Shown here: positions 51,695-61,520 of the stretch, piece after piece
Numbering within the stretch: position 1 is the first letter of the stretch
Layout: every line of letters starts with the position of its first letter
From: Accumulibacter phosphatis
GTDB taxonomy: Bacteria > Pseudomonadota > Gammaproteobacteria > Burkholderiales > Rhodocyclaceae
Length of the DNA: 64,000 nt
Assembly (NCBI RefSeq): GCF_000024165.1
Contig: NC_013194.1
Coordinates: 62,001-126,000, forward strand
Direction: 5' to 3'
Program-made: the position numbers and the translations under genes
The notes under the pieces: generated by a model
Databases searched by the model: none
Seen by the model: only the letters and a program-made list of their open reading frames with translations
What the model was told of the DNA's origin: nothing

Positions 51695-51867
51695 TCGGGC
51701 AGTGGCGGCGAGAGTGCGATTCACATGGTCAGCGCCTTCGCGACGGAACTGGGGGTTGTTCTCGGCCAGGAAAAGGTTGCCAGCAAGAGCAATGAGATCA
51801 CCGCCATCCCGGAACTCCTGAAAGCGCTTTATATTAATGGCTTGCTGGTCAGCATCGATGCGATGGG
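51695..51867 (+). pseudogene. ISAs1-family transposase, internal fragment
   Basis: Continues the ISAs1 frame with GGESAIHMVSAFATELGVVL, then GQEKVASKSNEITAIPELL and ISIDAMG-like sequence (second catalytic Asp in SIDAMG). It stops where the IS66-C left end begins at 51868. The 3' third of the gene, including the catalytic Glu, is not found elsewhere in the window. Confidence 0.85.
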
Positions 51868-51916
51868 GTAAGTATTCGGTGAACCCGTGGGCCAAGTCTG
51901 ACCTTGACGATCGGCG

Positions 51917-52774
51917 CTAGCGACACAGAATTGAGCGGAAGTTCCTGTGCAGGGGATGGAGCCAGATATCCTTGATCGGCAGGATAGGCTTGGACGTGGG
52001 GCATTTCTTGCCGCGTCCGGTGGTTTGACCGACCTTGATCCAGTTGGCGGCCTGGTAACAGGTGCCGCGATGACGGGGAGTCTCGACAAAGGTTTCGAGG
52101 AGCACGGGGCGGTAGCCGTAGCGCGCCAGCCAGTCGTTGGGCAGTTGCCTGTGGATGATCGCGAGGATCTTCGAGGCCAAGCCCTTGGACTGGATCCAGG
52201 GCAAGATCAGAAAGCGGGCATTGTTGACCACGAGCGGCAGGTTTCTTTGCCGCTCGTCCTCCTGCCAGCCGATGAAGCGCTCGCGTGCGGCGAGCTTCCA
52301 GGCACTGGCGCCGAAGCTCAACAAGGCAACCCGATGCTCACCGGCGAAGACGAAGTAGCGGCTCTGACTACCGGCCATGGGCGTGTAGCCGAGATAGTGG
52401 TAACGGGCGATGTACTCGTTCCACAGTCGGGAGTGGGCCGAACCGGAGACTTGGCGCAAGTGGAGCGGCGGCAGCTCATGCACTGGCCGCACGAGCAGCG
52501 ATTGGGGATCGGTAGCGGCGGTGGCGAGATACTCGGGTTGGCGAGGGGCGCACCGTTGTGCCGCCGGCAGGGTGAGCAGGCCGTCCGCTTGCATGCGTAG
52601 CATGGCGACTCGGCAGGTCATGTCCTTCAGCTCGCCATTCGGCTTGAACCAGTCGAGGAGCGCGCACACCTGACGCGAGAGCTGCGCGCGGCTGGCACTG
52701 GGGTTGGCCTCGATCAGGTGGCGGAGGGTCTGCAGTTCGTCAAGGGTGAACTGACGCCCGCAATAAGGCTTCAT
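51917..52774 (-). CDS. DUF4338 (DruA-like) protein carried in an IS66 element
   Basis: A 285-residue protein of the DUF4338 family, whose best known member is DruA of the Druantia anti-phage system. Recognisable features are the N-terminal helix-turn-helix-like FTLDELQTLRHLIEANPSAS, LWNEYIARYHYLGYTPMAGS, the IGWQEDERQRNLPLVVNNAR segment near residue 170, and ETFVETPRHRGTCYQAANW near 230. Its start codon lies within the stop of the IS66 transposase gene, so it is expressed as part of the element rather than with other Druantia genes (druB, druC, druE are absent). An element-linked role such as transposition control or competitor exclusion is an inference. No truncation was seen. Confidence 0.8.
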   Translation of the reverse strand: MKPYCGRQFTLDELQTLRHLIEANPSASRAQLSRQVCALLDWFKPNGELKDMTCRVAMLRMQADGLLTLPAAQRCAPRQPEYLATAATDPQSLLVRPVHELPPLHLRQVSGSAHSRLWNEYIARYHYLGYTPMAGSQSRYFVFAGEHRVALLSFGASAWKLAARERFIGWQEDERQRNLPLVVNNARFLILPWIQSKGLASKILAIIHRQLPNDWLARYGYRPVLLETFVETPRHRGTCYQAANWIKVGQTTGRGKKCPTSKPILPIKDIWLHPLHRNFRSILCR

Positions 52775-53862
52775 GAGCTGTCGATGGGGTCGGCCGGGTC
52801 CATCGCGGCACGACGCCTCTGTGCCAGCAGGTCAGCGTCCATCGCCCAGGGCAGAAAGACACTCAGGTCCGCCGGCGGCTGGCTGCCATTCGCCGCACAG
52901 GCGTCCAGATACGCCGTCAGCCAGGTGCGGGGATTGATCCCCCACAGGCGCATCGTCATCAGCAAGCTGAACATCGTGGCCGCGAGGGCGCCCGACCACG
53001 GACTGCCGGAACCGTAGAAGTTCTTGCGCGCGACGACGGGCGTGCGTTGGTCCCGCTCGGCGACGTTGTTGTCCATCGGCACCTCGGGGTGGTCGACAAA
53101 CACCGTCAAGCCGGACCAATGCTTCTGCATGCTCTGCAGCACCTTCCTGGCCGGGGCCTTGAGCGCCGGGTTCGCCCGTTCGGCCTCGCGTTGGTTCGCC
53201 ATTTGCGCGACCCTTTGCCGCAAGCCGTCGTCACGTGCGGCCCACTGAACCGGATCGGCGCGCACGGCAAGGCGCGCGTCGTTCAAGAGGTAGAGCTCGC
53301 CAATCCGTTCGACCCAGGACCGGGCCCATTCCGAGAGCTCCGGATGGGCGTTGGCCAACTCGATGAAATCACGCCGTTGATGGGCCCAGCAGAAGGCCAG
53401 AAGGATCGTCCCAAGGATTCTCGCGAGCTTCTTGTAGCCCGAGTAGCGATCACAGATGACGATCCCTCCTTGGCTGGCGGACAGTTCTGCGATCGGCACC
53501 TGCGCCGATCGCGTCGGGTCAAGCACAAAGTGAATCACCGATTCGGAGTGAAACACCCACAGGTACCAGCGATGACCGATCTTCCCTTCGGTCTCGGCAA
53601 ACACTATCCAGCGGGTTTCATCCGCGTGCCAGCGATTCTCGCTCTGCAGTCGGCAACGCAGCGCGTCTTCCAGCGGCTCGAATAGCGGGGCCAAGGCGCG
53701 TAGTCCGCCAGTAAGGGTTCCGGGCGAGAGCGTCAGATCGTAGTCAGACCAGTCTCGGAGTAGCCGATGAGTCGGCTGGCCGTACGAGAACTTGGCGAGC
53801 AGAAGGTGCACCCAGATCGACACCCCGTACTTGCCGCGGGTGATCAACCGCGCCGGGGGGGG
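52771..53862 (-). CDS. IS66-C transposase, C-terminal frame
   Basis: Contains the catalytic part of an IS66-type transposase: YGVSIWVHLLLAKFSYGQPT, RWHADETRWIVFAE (first Asp), VICDRYSGYKKLAR (second Asp) and VPMDNNVAERDQRTPVVARK (Glu). The conserved frame enters from the 5' part through a run of nine C (53855-53863 on the plus strand as G9). Eight C would keep the gene in one frame, so the present gene needs slippage or is mutated. A start at 53847 could give a 358-residue protein lacking the N-terminal domain. Confidence 0.8.
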   Translation of the reverse strand, partial: PPPARLITRGKYGVSIWVHLLLAKFSYGQPTHRLLRDWSDYDLTLSPGTLTGGLRALAPLFEPLEDALRCRLQSENRWHADETRWIVFAETEGKIGHRWYLWVFHSESVIHFVLDPTRSAQVPIAELSASQGGIVICDRYSGYKKLARILGTILLAFCWAHQRRDFIELANAHPELSEWARSWVERIGELYLLNDARLAVRADPVQWAARDDGLRQRVAQMANQREAERANPALKAPARKVLQSMQKHWSGLTVFVDHPEVPMDNNVAERDQRTPVVARKNFYGSGSPWSGALAATMFSLLMTMRLWGINPRTWLTAYLDACAANGSQPPADLSVFLPWAMDADLLAQRRRAAMDPADPIDSS

Positions 53863-54467
53863 GTGCGCTCAGGATGCCCGGCGTCCCGGGGCACCGACAG
53901 GTCCGCCGGTAGCGCCGCCGGCGGATTACTCGCCGGTACGGCTTGACGTCTATTTCGAGAATTTCACTGTCTTCCGTGCCGGGAAAGTCGGCATAGCCGA
54001 GACCACACTCCGGGCAATGGGGGCAGTCGAGTTCGATGGTTTCGACCTGTGCCGGCAAGTGGCTTTCGAGCCTCCGTCCGTGACCGGCGACTCCCGGCCG
54101 CTGGCCTCGCGGCCTCGCCGACTTCTGGTCATTCGACGCGGCGTCCTTTTCCGTCCTCGAACGACGCTCGGACTTACGGCCAAACAGGCGCTTTTGCAAG
54201 TCCCGGAGTTTGCCCTCGGCCTTCTCCAACTCGCTGCGCAAAACCGCCTCACGCGCCGCTGCTTGCGCCATCGCCAGGCGATGATCAGCCTCCCGTTGCG
54301 CCAAACGGGCAAGCGCTTGTTGATGTTGACTCTTCCAGTAATTGGCCTCGGAACGGAGCTTGATCTCCGCTTCCTTGCTCAGCGTCACCATCACCTGGGC
54401 AAACGGCGTCGGCTTGCCGTTGCTTGTCGATGGTCCTGCGTACGAGATGTCCGATCCAGAGCCCATA
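53855..54467 (-). CDS. IS66-C transposase, N-terminal frame
   Basis: Encodes a coiled-coil leader (LSKEAEIKLRSEANYWKSQH), LRDLQKRLFGRKSERRS, the linker RGQRPGVAGHGRRL and a zinc-finger region (CPHCPECGLGYADFPGTEDS), all typical of IS66 transposases. ATG 54467 gives MGSGSDISYAG; an upstream ATG at 54514 is also possible. After PGILSAPPP the frame leaves the conserved sequence at the homopolymer, and the catalytic part continues in the next frame. Confidence 0.8.
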
Positions 54468-54700
54468 CGTCGAAGTCTACCCAAACTCGGCTTCTGTGTC
54501 CAGCCCTCCGCCATCTGCTCAGTCGCCGACTATCGGCCGCCACCTCCGACTACGGGTTCACCGAATACTTACACTTTCCAGGCAGGAGCGAACCCTAAGC
54601 TGTTGATTTGCTTGATGCTGGATTTCTCCGACGTTTTGTAGTGCCATAATAGTTTCGCCAGGAACGCTGGGCCTCTTGCTTTTGTTGTACGATCGTGTGC

Positions 54701-56254
54701 ATGTTCATCCGACAGACAAGAACGAGCAACAAGGCGACAGGTGAAGGCTACGTCACCTACCGGCTGGTGCGTACCGAGCGCATCGGTGGCAAGGTCCGTC
54801 AGATCACGGTGTTGAACCTCGGCCGCCATTTTCCGATCAAGTCGGAAGACTGGCCGATTCTGTGCAGCCGCCTGGAGCAGTTGCTCAATCCGCAGGCTCT
54901 GATCATGTCCTTGGAATGTTCGGAGTCGATTGAGCGCGCCGCGCAGCGTTACCATGCGCAGCTGGTCGCCCGCGCGCCGATGTTGGTGTCGCCGGCTGAC
55001 GAGGCGGCCGGGTCGGCGGGCGAAGCTCGCCCGCCGGCTGATTTCCAGGAAGTCGATGTGGACTCCCTGCAGATGACGCAACCGCGGTCGGTAGGCGTCG
55101 AACACGCCGGTCTGCATGCGGCAAGCGAGCTGGGATTGATCGAGACGCTGAACGACCTGGGCGTCAATGGGGTGATGCAGGCCTCGATCCTGGGCAACCT
55201 GATCGGGAGAATGGGCCAGCCGGGGTCGGAACTGGCGACCTGGAACTGGCTGCAGCAGCACAGCGCCCTGGGCGAGTTGATCGACGTCGACTTTGGGTCG
55301 ATGTCCCACATGAGCCTGTACCGCGCCTCGGATGTGCTGATGAAACATCGGGAGGTGATCGAGACGCGTTTATTCCGCACCGCTCAGACACTTTTTGATC
55401 TGCAGGAAACGGTCACCCTGTACGACCTGAGCAACACCTATTTCGAAGGCGAAGCCAAGCGCAATCCAAAGGCCAGGCGCGGACGGTCGAAGGAGAAGCG
55501 CAGCGACTGCCCGTTGGTGACGCTCGGTCTGGTGCTCGACGGCAGCGGCTTCGTCAGGCGTTCAGAGACCTTCGCCGGCAACGTTTCCGAGCCCGGCACG
55601 CTGGCGTCCATGCTGGCCGGACTGGGGGCGCCGGCGGGCGCGCTGGTGGTCATGGATGCCGGCATTGCCACCGACGCCAACGTCGTCTGGCTGGTCGAAC
55701 ACGGCTACCGCTATCTGGTGGTGCGTCGCGGCGGCAGGCGCCAGTTCGATGCGACACGCTCGGTGAGCATCGAGACGGCTGGTGAGGAGTGGTTACATCT
55801 CCAGAAGGAGCTGAGTCCGGATGGCCAGGAGCTCTGCCTGTATTGCCATTCGCCGAGTCGGCAGCTCAAGGAAGAGGCCATGCTCGCGCAATCCTGTGGG
55901 CGTTTCGAGGCCGGCTTGCAGCAAATGAGCGATGGACTGCAGAAGCCGCGCAGCGAAAAGAGTCACGACAAGCTGCTGGAACGTCTCGGCCGACTCAAGC
56001 AGAAGAGCCGCGGTGCCAGCCAACACTACCAGGTCAGGCTGGTCACCGAGGAGTCCGGCAAGACGGTGACGGCGATCACCTGGCAGAAGGTGCCGGTACT
56101 CGGCACGATGGCCACGCATCCCGGCGTCTATTGCCTGCGGACCAACGAACTCGCCTGGGATGAAGAGAAACTCTGGCGCACCTACACGATGCTGACCGAC
56201 CTGGAGAGTGTCTTTCGCAGTCTGAAAGGCGAGCTCGGCTTGCGGCCCATCTAC
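54701..56254 (+). pseudogene. IS1634-family transposase, 5' part
   Basis: Encodes about 518 residues of an IS1634/IS4-related transposase: FIRQTRTSNKATGEGYVTYR, the catalytic TLYDLSNTYFEGEAKRNPKA segment (first Asp), ALVVMDAGIATDANVVWLVE (second Asp) and LTDLESVFRSLKGELGLRPI (Glu). It breaks after LRPIY, where the IS50-type element was inserted. The C-terminus continues at 57665. ATG 54701 is chosen over an upstream start at 54695. Confidence 0.88.
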
Positions 56255-56255
56255 C

Positions 56256-57664
56256 CATATCCTTATACACAACTTTAGCATCTCGTTGTAAGCTGCCGAT
56301 TTTTTTGAGAAGGTGGCAGAATGGGCTGGGCTGGGGAGGAGCTGAAGGAAGTTGACTTGGGGGACCGACGACTGAACAAGCGAGCGATCACGTTGTTGGA
56401 CACGCTGGCGGCCAAGCCGACACTGAGTATCCCGTCGGCGTGTTCGGGCTGGTCGGAGACGATTGCGGCCTACCGCTTCCTGGACAATGATGCCGTCACG
56501 TGGGAGGGCATCCTGAGACCTCATTGGTCGTGCTCGCGGACGCGGATCGCCTGCCACAAGGTCGTGCTGATGCTGCAGGACACGACCGAACTGGACTTCA
56601 ACGGGCAAAGCATCGACGGCTTGGGCCCCTTGAGCTATGAAGCTCAGCGCGGTCTGTACGTGCATCCGACGTACGCAGTGAGTACGGATCGCGAGCCCTT
56701 GGGGGTTCTGGATGCGTGGATGTGGGCGCGCGAGCCGAAAGACGCCAACGGCCAGCGCCCAGGGATCAAAGAGAGCACGCGCTGGGTCGAGGGCTATGAA
56801 CGAGTGGCCGAGTTGGCGGCGGAGTTGCCGGACACCCGGCTGGTCTACGTCGCCGACCGCGAGTCCGACATGATCGAACTGATGGCCCGTGCCGGCGAAT
56901 TGGAGACCCCGGCCGACTGGTTGCTGCGTGCCCAGCACGATCGAGCGCTGCCCGACGGCCAGAAGCTGTGGCAAACGGTGACGTCTGGTGAGGAACTCGG
57001 CGGAATCTCTTTCACCCTGCCGGCGAGACATGGCCAGAAGGCTCGCGTAGTGCGCCAGCAACTTTGGGCGCGCGTCGTCGATCTTCCGCATGGCAAGAAC
57101 AAAACGATCCGAGCTACCTGTGTGGTGGCCAAGGAGATCGACCCCCCTGCCGGCAGCACCCCGGTTGAGTGGCGCCTGCTGACCAATCGCACCGCCGAGA
57201 CGCTCGCCGAGGTGGCGGAGCTGATTGACTGGTATCGCGCGCGCTGGGAGATCGAGATCCTCTTCCACATCCTCAAGAACGGCTGCCGGATCGAGTCCCT
57301 GCAATTGCGCACGATCGACGGCCTGCAACGCGCCATCGCGCTGTACCTCATCGTTTCCTGGCGCATTGCGATGCTGATGCGATTCGGCCGGACCTGTCCA
57401 GACTTGCCAGCCGACTTGTTCTTCGACCAAGATGAATGGCATGCCGCCTATCTCCTCAACAAAAAGAAACCTCCGGCTGACCCACCAACTCTCAACCAGG
57501 TCCTGCGATTGGTGGCCATGCTCGGCGGTTTCTTGGCGCGCAAAGGCGACGGCGAGCCGGGCGTCAAAACGATCTGGATCGGGTTGCAGCGCGTCATGGA
57601 CTGCGTCGTCGGCCTCCAGTTCATGCGTGAGGCGGCCCCGGGGTGAGTTGTGTATAAGGATATG
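56256..57664. mobile_element. IS50/Tn5-type IS4-family element, intact copy
   Basis: The 19-bp inverted termini are CATATCCTTATACACAACT and the exact complement ending at 57664. The duplication CCATCTAC lies at 56247-56254 and 57665-57672, with one extra base at the left. Removing the element restores LRPIYYHKEVRSDG in the IS1634 transposase. A broken second copy starts near 61448. Confidence 0.92.
56321..57646 (+). CDS. IS4-family (IS50/Tn5-type) transposase
   Basis: A 441-residue transposase. The N-terminus is MGWAGEELKEVDLGDRRLNK, with PSACSGWSETIAAYRFLDN as in Tn5 Tnp. DDE residues lie in LMLQDTTELDFNG (first Asp), VYVADRESDMIELM (second Asp) and the Y-(2)-R-(3)-E signature WYRARWEIEILFHILKNGCR (Glu). 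A C-terminal dimerisation domain follows (LRLVAMLGGFLARKGDGEPG). The protein appears complete, ending 19 bp before the right terminus. No shorter inhibitor start was evaluated. Confidence 0.92.
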   Translation: MGWAGEELKEVDLGDRRLNKRAITLLDTLAAKPTLSIPSACSGWSETIAAYRFLDNDAVTWEGILRPHWSCSRTRIACHKVVLMLQDTTELDFNGQSIDGLGPLSYEAQRGLYVHPTYAVSTDREPLGVLDAWMWAREPKDANGQRPGIKESTRWVEGYERVAELAAELPDTRLVYVADRESDMIELMARAGELETPADWLLRAQHDRALPDGQKLWQTVTSGEELGGISFTLPARHGQKARVVRQQLWARVVDLPHGKNKTIRATCVVAKEIDPPAGSTPVEWRLLTNRTAETLAEVAELIDWYRARWEIEILFHILKNGCRIESLQLRTIDGLQRAIALYLIVSWRIAMLMRFGRTCPDLPADLFFDQDEWHAAYLLNKKKPPADPPTLNQVLRLVAMLGGFLARKGDGEPGVKTIWIGLQRVMDCVVGLQFMREAAPG

Positions 57665-57672
57665 CCATCTAC

Positions 57673-57960
57673 TACCACAAGGAGGTCCGCTCGGACGGCC
57701 ACTTGTTCATCACCGTCCTCGCCTACCAGTGCGTGCAGTTCCTGCGCGTGAAACTCAAGGCGGCGGGAATTACCGACAGTTGGGCGACCCTGCGCGATAT
57801 CCTCTCGGTTCAGCGCCGGGTTACCGCCACCTTCAGTCGGCGCGACGGGCACTCCCTGCATGTCCGCAAAGCCACCGTCGCCGAACCCGATCTGATGGCG
57901 ATCTATCGCGCCCTGGGCATCAGCGCCGCACCAGGAGGGACCAGAAAACTCATCAGCTGA
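57673..57960 (+). pseudogene. IS1634-family transposase, 3' part
   Basis: The remaining about 95 residues of the IS1634 transposase: YHHKEVRSDGHLFITVLAYQ, then CVQFLRVKLKAAGITDSWAT and ATVAEPDLMAIYRALGI, ending at TGA 57958-57960. Together with 54701-56254 it would give a protein of about 613 residues. Confidence 0.88.
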
Positions 57961-58348
57961 ATCCGAAATTACGGGCTTGTAGTGCCACTTGAGTTCTTCT
58001 TGGCTCGCAACCAATTGATTCAGTTATAGGTTTAGTGGGGCTTGTTAAAGATGGGTTGGGCACCGCCAACAGCGGGGACAGCTGGCGCCCAAGAATCGTC
58101 AAAACCAAAAAAACCGGCGCCGACGACAAAAAACCAGCGCAGCCTCGCCTCCTACGGCTGCCGGACGTCGGTGCCGTCGCCAGAAACGCGTACGGTATAT
58201 TTGGGACGCTGGAAAGTCGAAACATCGAAAATGTCTCAATCACGTGCCACCGTTGCATGATCTGTCGCGGTTGGGTAGTATCCATTGGGCGAGCGCTATG
58301 CTTTTGGTCTCGATAACCGCATCATGCCAGAAGTGGCCGCCCGAGTCC
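57961..58348. other. Unassigned DNA between IS1634 and IS4-B
   Basis: About 390 bases with short open frames on both strands (for example 58035-58316 on the plus strand), none resembling a family I know. A 16-base stretch around 57988-58003 (CTTGTAGTGCCACTTG) resembles TTGTAGTGCCATAAT at 54639-54653 upstream of IS1634. These may be element-end sequence. Otherwise nothing recognisable. Confidence 0.35.
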
Positions 58349-59749
58349 CAATGCTCCCAACCCATCAGAACCTTGTCATACTCCACTTTTGTAAGCGTGT
58401 GATAAATGTGGTTGTTTGGTGAATTTCCTGGGGTATGACCGGTTTGGTTTTATCTGGACGAGGTTCTTGATGAGTTCGTTGAAGACCGAGGTGATGTTGT
58501 CGAGGGCGTCGCGGCCTTGGAGGAGCCAGCGTCCGAGTGTACGCTTGATGCGCGAGAAGGTGTCGCCGCGGTTGATGAAGTAATGTGCGCGGGTGTTGGG
58601 GTCGAGGGATTCGCTGGCGGCATGGACGGCCAGGGCATTGATGTTGTCGCAGAGGATTTTAGCGCCGAAGTCTTGTCGTGCGGCCAACCAGGACATGCCC
58701 GACAGATGCTCCAGGGCCAGACGGTGCTTGATCCGTTTGAAGGCTTCCTCAATTCTCCACCGCGAGTGATAGAGCGCCCCGAATTCGGCAGCGGGATAGG
58801 CGTCGAGTCGAGGAGCGAGGTCACGAGGACACGCACCTTGTGGCCGAAGACCTGGCGAATCAGGCGCACCTCACACACAAGGCGTGGCGGCAATTTCGTA
58901 GTCCAGCGCATCCTGTTTGCAGGGAGCGGGCAGCCTGACGATTTGCTCGGCCAGGCCGGATCGGCGGAAGGCTTGAATAGCGCTGAAATTGAGGCTGTCC
59001 GCTCGCATGCAGAAGTGCCGCCCGCGCTGCAACAAGGCGGCGAAGAGCCAGTAGGCTGGGTAACCGCGGTCGAGCACCAGAATGTCCTTGGAACGGAGTT
59101 TATCGAGATGTTCGAAGAGCATCTGACGCTCGCCGACGTCAGGAGAATACAGCGTGGCCGCCAGGGTCATTTCGATCCCGGGCAGATACAGTGCGAAGCC
59201 AATGGCGTCGACCACGTGGCGAACAAATGGCCTGCCGTCACGGGTCTTGCCGAACAAAGTCAGGCGCAGGACCGTGGCATCGCCGGCGACGACCCGCAGA
59301 CCGCGCCAGAGGGGAAAGCCGAACTGCGTATCGACCAAGGCGAGGAAGTGATCGTTGAGAAGTTCGAAGGCGGTGGCCGACACCTGCTTTCGGGCTTTGG
59401 CAAAGGCTTGTGCGGAGACTTCTCGCAGCAGGTCGGCGCGGTTCGCCAGATTGGCGAAGAACGCGTCGAGTTCAGACTGCACTTTCGACGTGTATCCGCC
59501 GAGCAGGCAGGCGATCAGGCGGGGAAAACTGAGGAAGCCCGTTCGCGAGAAACCTTTCGTCGAAAGACGCGCATCAAGGAAAAAAGCTTGGAAAACGAGT
59601 CAACGACGTTGACATAAAGATCGCGGCATATAAAATTTTACATCCGTATCAAGGGGATACCCACTTTGCCTTGTCCTCGCCCGGCGCGCAACCGGTTTCT
59701 CGGCGGGTTCCTGAATTTATGCTAATCGCGTGTTGGGTTGGGAGCATTG
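58349..59749. mobile_element. IS4-B, degenerate copy of the IS4-family element (1401 bp)
   Basis: Termini are CAATGCTCCCAACC(C) and (G)GGTTGGGAGCATTG. Compared with copies A and C it lacks one base near 58816, has a 4-base insertion near 58874 and lacks 16 bases near 59593. These changes account exactly for 1401 versus 1414 bp. The flanking sequences do not match each other (no duplication), which points to recombination after insertion. Confidence 0.9.
58376..59482 (-). pseudogene. IS4-family transposase (copy B), frameshifted
   Basis: The frame is as in copies A and C through the first and second catalytic Asp regions. The 4-base insertion then creates a stop directly after IAATPC (about 58871). 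The C-terminal part with the catalytic Glu survives in another frame (58376-58696). This copy cannot make an active enzyme by normal translation, but its ends might still be moved by the enzyme of copy A or C. Confidence 0.9.
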
Positions 59750-59773
59750 GGCGAGAGGGTGGGTGATTCGGTA

Positions 59774-61165
59774 ATGGCGATACGCTGGTACAAACGGGTG
59801 GTTGTACAGGGTGGCTTTATGCGCTCTGTGTTGGTGCTTGTGGGCGGCACAGCCTTCGCCCATGCAATTACCGGATTGGCGTTGCCAATCCTGACACGCC
59901 TTTACACCCCGGCCGATTTTAGCATCCTCGCGGTGTTTGCGAGTCTGTTGTCAATCGTTGCGGTTGCCGCCTGTTTGCGCTTTGATATTGCCATTCCCAT
60001 GCCGGGGCGCGATTCCGAAGCCTTCAATCTGCTGGCGCTTGCCATTGGATGTGCCGTTGTGGTTTCAGTGGGTGCGGGCGCATTGGTGCTGCTCGCGCCT
60101 TCGTGGTTGCCAGAGATCACGGGCAGGCTGGATTTGCAGCCATATCTCTGGCTATTGCCGTTTGGCATACTGTTGGCTAGCGCGTACAGCGCCTTACAGA
60201 ACTGGTTTGTGCGAGAAAAGGAGTTTTCGTTGATTGCGCGCAGTAGGGTTGCGCAGTCAGCAGCTAGTGCAGGCATGCAGATTGGCATGGCCGGCTTCGG
60301 CGCCGGACCCGTTGGTCTAATGTTCGGTTATTTGCTGAATACCGGCTCAGCCTGCGTGATCCTCGCCTTCCGGCTGGTGCGTCACGAGCGTTTCCGGCAA
60401 AACATTGAGGGGCTGACCTGTTCGAGCCTTAAGCAGGCGTGGCTCAACTTTAGCCGTTTCCCCAAATACTCGACGTTGGAGGCTCTGGCAAACAGCGCAG
60501 CGATTCAGCTCCCGGTCATCATGATCGCCGCCTTGGCGGCTGGCCCGGAGGCTGGCTATCTTCTCCTGGCTATGTCAGTCATTCAGGCACCAATGGCCCT
60601 CTTTGGAACTGCGATTGGGCAGGTCTATCTCTCCCACGCACCTGAGGCGCACCGAGAAGGTGGTTTGGGTAGCTTCACTACTGATGTCTTCGGTCGGCTG
60701 GTCAGGGCTGGAGTCGGGCCATTGTTGGCTGTCGGAATTATCGCTCCCGTTATATTTGGGGCGCTATTTGGTGAGGGTTGGGAACGCGCCGGCTGGCTGG
60801 TGACGTGGATGACGCCATGTTTTATCATGCAATTTCTCGCGACGCCTATATCCATGGCGCTGCACGTGACCGGTAAACAGCGAGCCGCTCTCCTTCTGCA
60901 AGTGTTTGGCGTTGTGTTGAGAGTCTGTGCGGTCTGGGCAGCTGCCCAATTTCCAAACGGGTCAATAAGTGAAGCATATGCGATTTCTGGTCTATTGTTT
61001 TATCTGTTCTATATTTGGACTATCTTGTATTGCGTCAAGTGTCATTGCGGGGAGATTCTTCAGAAGGCACTTGGCGGAATCTGGGTTTCACTCGCCTGGG
61101 TAGGGGTGGCAATCGTGTTTGTGCTGGTGTGGACCACTATTATGCCCATGCAGCCTGATCGTTGA
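59774..61165 (+). CDS. Polysaccharide flippase (Wzx-like, MOP superfamily)
   Basis: A roughly 463-residue membrane protein with about 12 hydrophobic segments. The first has LVGGTAFAHAITGLALPILT followed by RLYTPADF, the classic N-terminal signature of O-antigen flippases. ALQNWFVREKEFSLIARSRV in the middle and a C-terminal LFYIWTILYCVK segment also fit. It would translocate lipid-linked polysaccharide units. ATG 59774 gives a short basic leader; ATG 59819 (MRSVLVLVGG) is equally plausible and starts closer to the conserved region. It stands alone between two IS4 copies and is unlike the flippase at 19.2-20.5 kb. It is probably a surviving gene of a disrupted surface-polysaccharide cluster. 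Confidence 0.82.
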   Translation: MAIRWYKRVVVQGGFMRSVLVLVGGTAFAHAITGLALPILTRLYTPADFSILAVFASLLSIVAVAACLRFDIAIPMPGRDSEAFNLLALAIGCAVVVSVGAGALVLLAPSWLPEITGRLDLQPYLWLLPFGILLASAYSALQNWFVREKEFSLIARSRVAQSAASAGMQIGMAGFGAGPVGLMFGYLLNTGSACVILAFRLVRHERFRQNIEGLTCSSLKQAWLNFSRFPKYSTLEALANSAAIQLPVIMIAALAAGPEAGYLLLAMSVIQAPMALFGTAIGQVYLSHAPEAHREGGLGSFTTDVFGRLVRAGVGPLLAVGIIAPVIFGALFGEGWERAGWLVTWMTPCFIMQFLATPISMALHVTGKQRAALLLQVFGVVLRVCAVWAAAQFPNGSISEAYAISGLLFYLFYIWTILYCVKCHCGEILQKALGGIWVSLAWVGVAIVFVLVWTTIMPMQPDR

Positions 61166-61447
61166 TGCCTGCTCATCGTGACGATGTCAGTTTTTGAACA
61201 CTTCGTGTGGCTCAAGTCTATTTGAGAAGATGTAGAAGTAAATGCAAGAGAGTATTTGCCGATTCAGGAATGAGCGTGGCAATCGGCCTTCGGCCGCAAT
61301 GCGTCTGAGAGAAGTGTGATTTCAGCGCTAGTTGCAAACGTCATCGAAGAAGCTTTCGCGTTTAGAAAACAGTCATTTAGGCTCTGTTTCTTGTGAGCCT
61401 GAAGGAGCGACGGTGAGGGTAGCATTGTGATGGGGGTTGAGTGCCTG
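61166..61447. other. Gene-free DNA downstream of the flippase
   Basis: About 280 bases with no convincing gene. A palindrome-like GGCCTTCGGCC occurs near 61281-61291. The sequence ends at the truncated left terminus of the second IS50-type element. Confidence 0.4.
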
Positions 61448-61520
61448 GCCTTATACACAAGTTCAGGATCTCGTTGTAAACTGCCGATTGTTCTGAGAAG
61501 GTGGCAGGATGGGCTGGGCT
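61448..61520 (+). pseudogene. Second IS50-type element, left end and first four codons
   Basis: From GGCCTTATACACAA the sequence parallels the left end of the intact copy at 56256, with a few substitutions. It reaches ATGGGCTGGGCT (MGWA, 61509-61520), where IS4-C begins. The 10-bp duplication GGGCTGGGCT is at 61511-61520. Confidence 0.85.

Larger units (their letters stand above)
51868..54572. mobile_element. IS66-C, IS66-type element with a DUF4338 passenger gene
   Basis: The inverted termini are GTAAGTATTCGGTGAACCCG at 51868 and its perfect complement ending at 54572. The minus strand encodes a frameshifted IS66 transposase followed by a DUF4338/DruA-like gene coupled to it by a 4-bp overlap. 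No tnpA/tnpB are present. The flanking 8 bp (GCGATGGG-like at the left, ACTTTCCA at the right) do not match, and the ISAs1 gene does not resume on the right. A deletion or recombination has therefore removed the original right flank. Confidence 0.88.

Noticed and set aside
51917..54467. A complete Druantia defence system around the DruA-like gene
   Set aside because: Only the DUF4338 gene is present. The neighbours are an IS66 transposase and other IS elements, with no DruE-type helicase.
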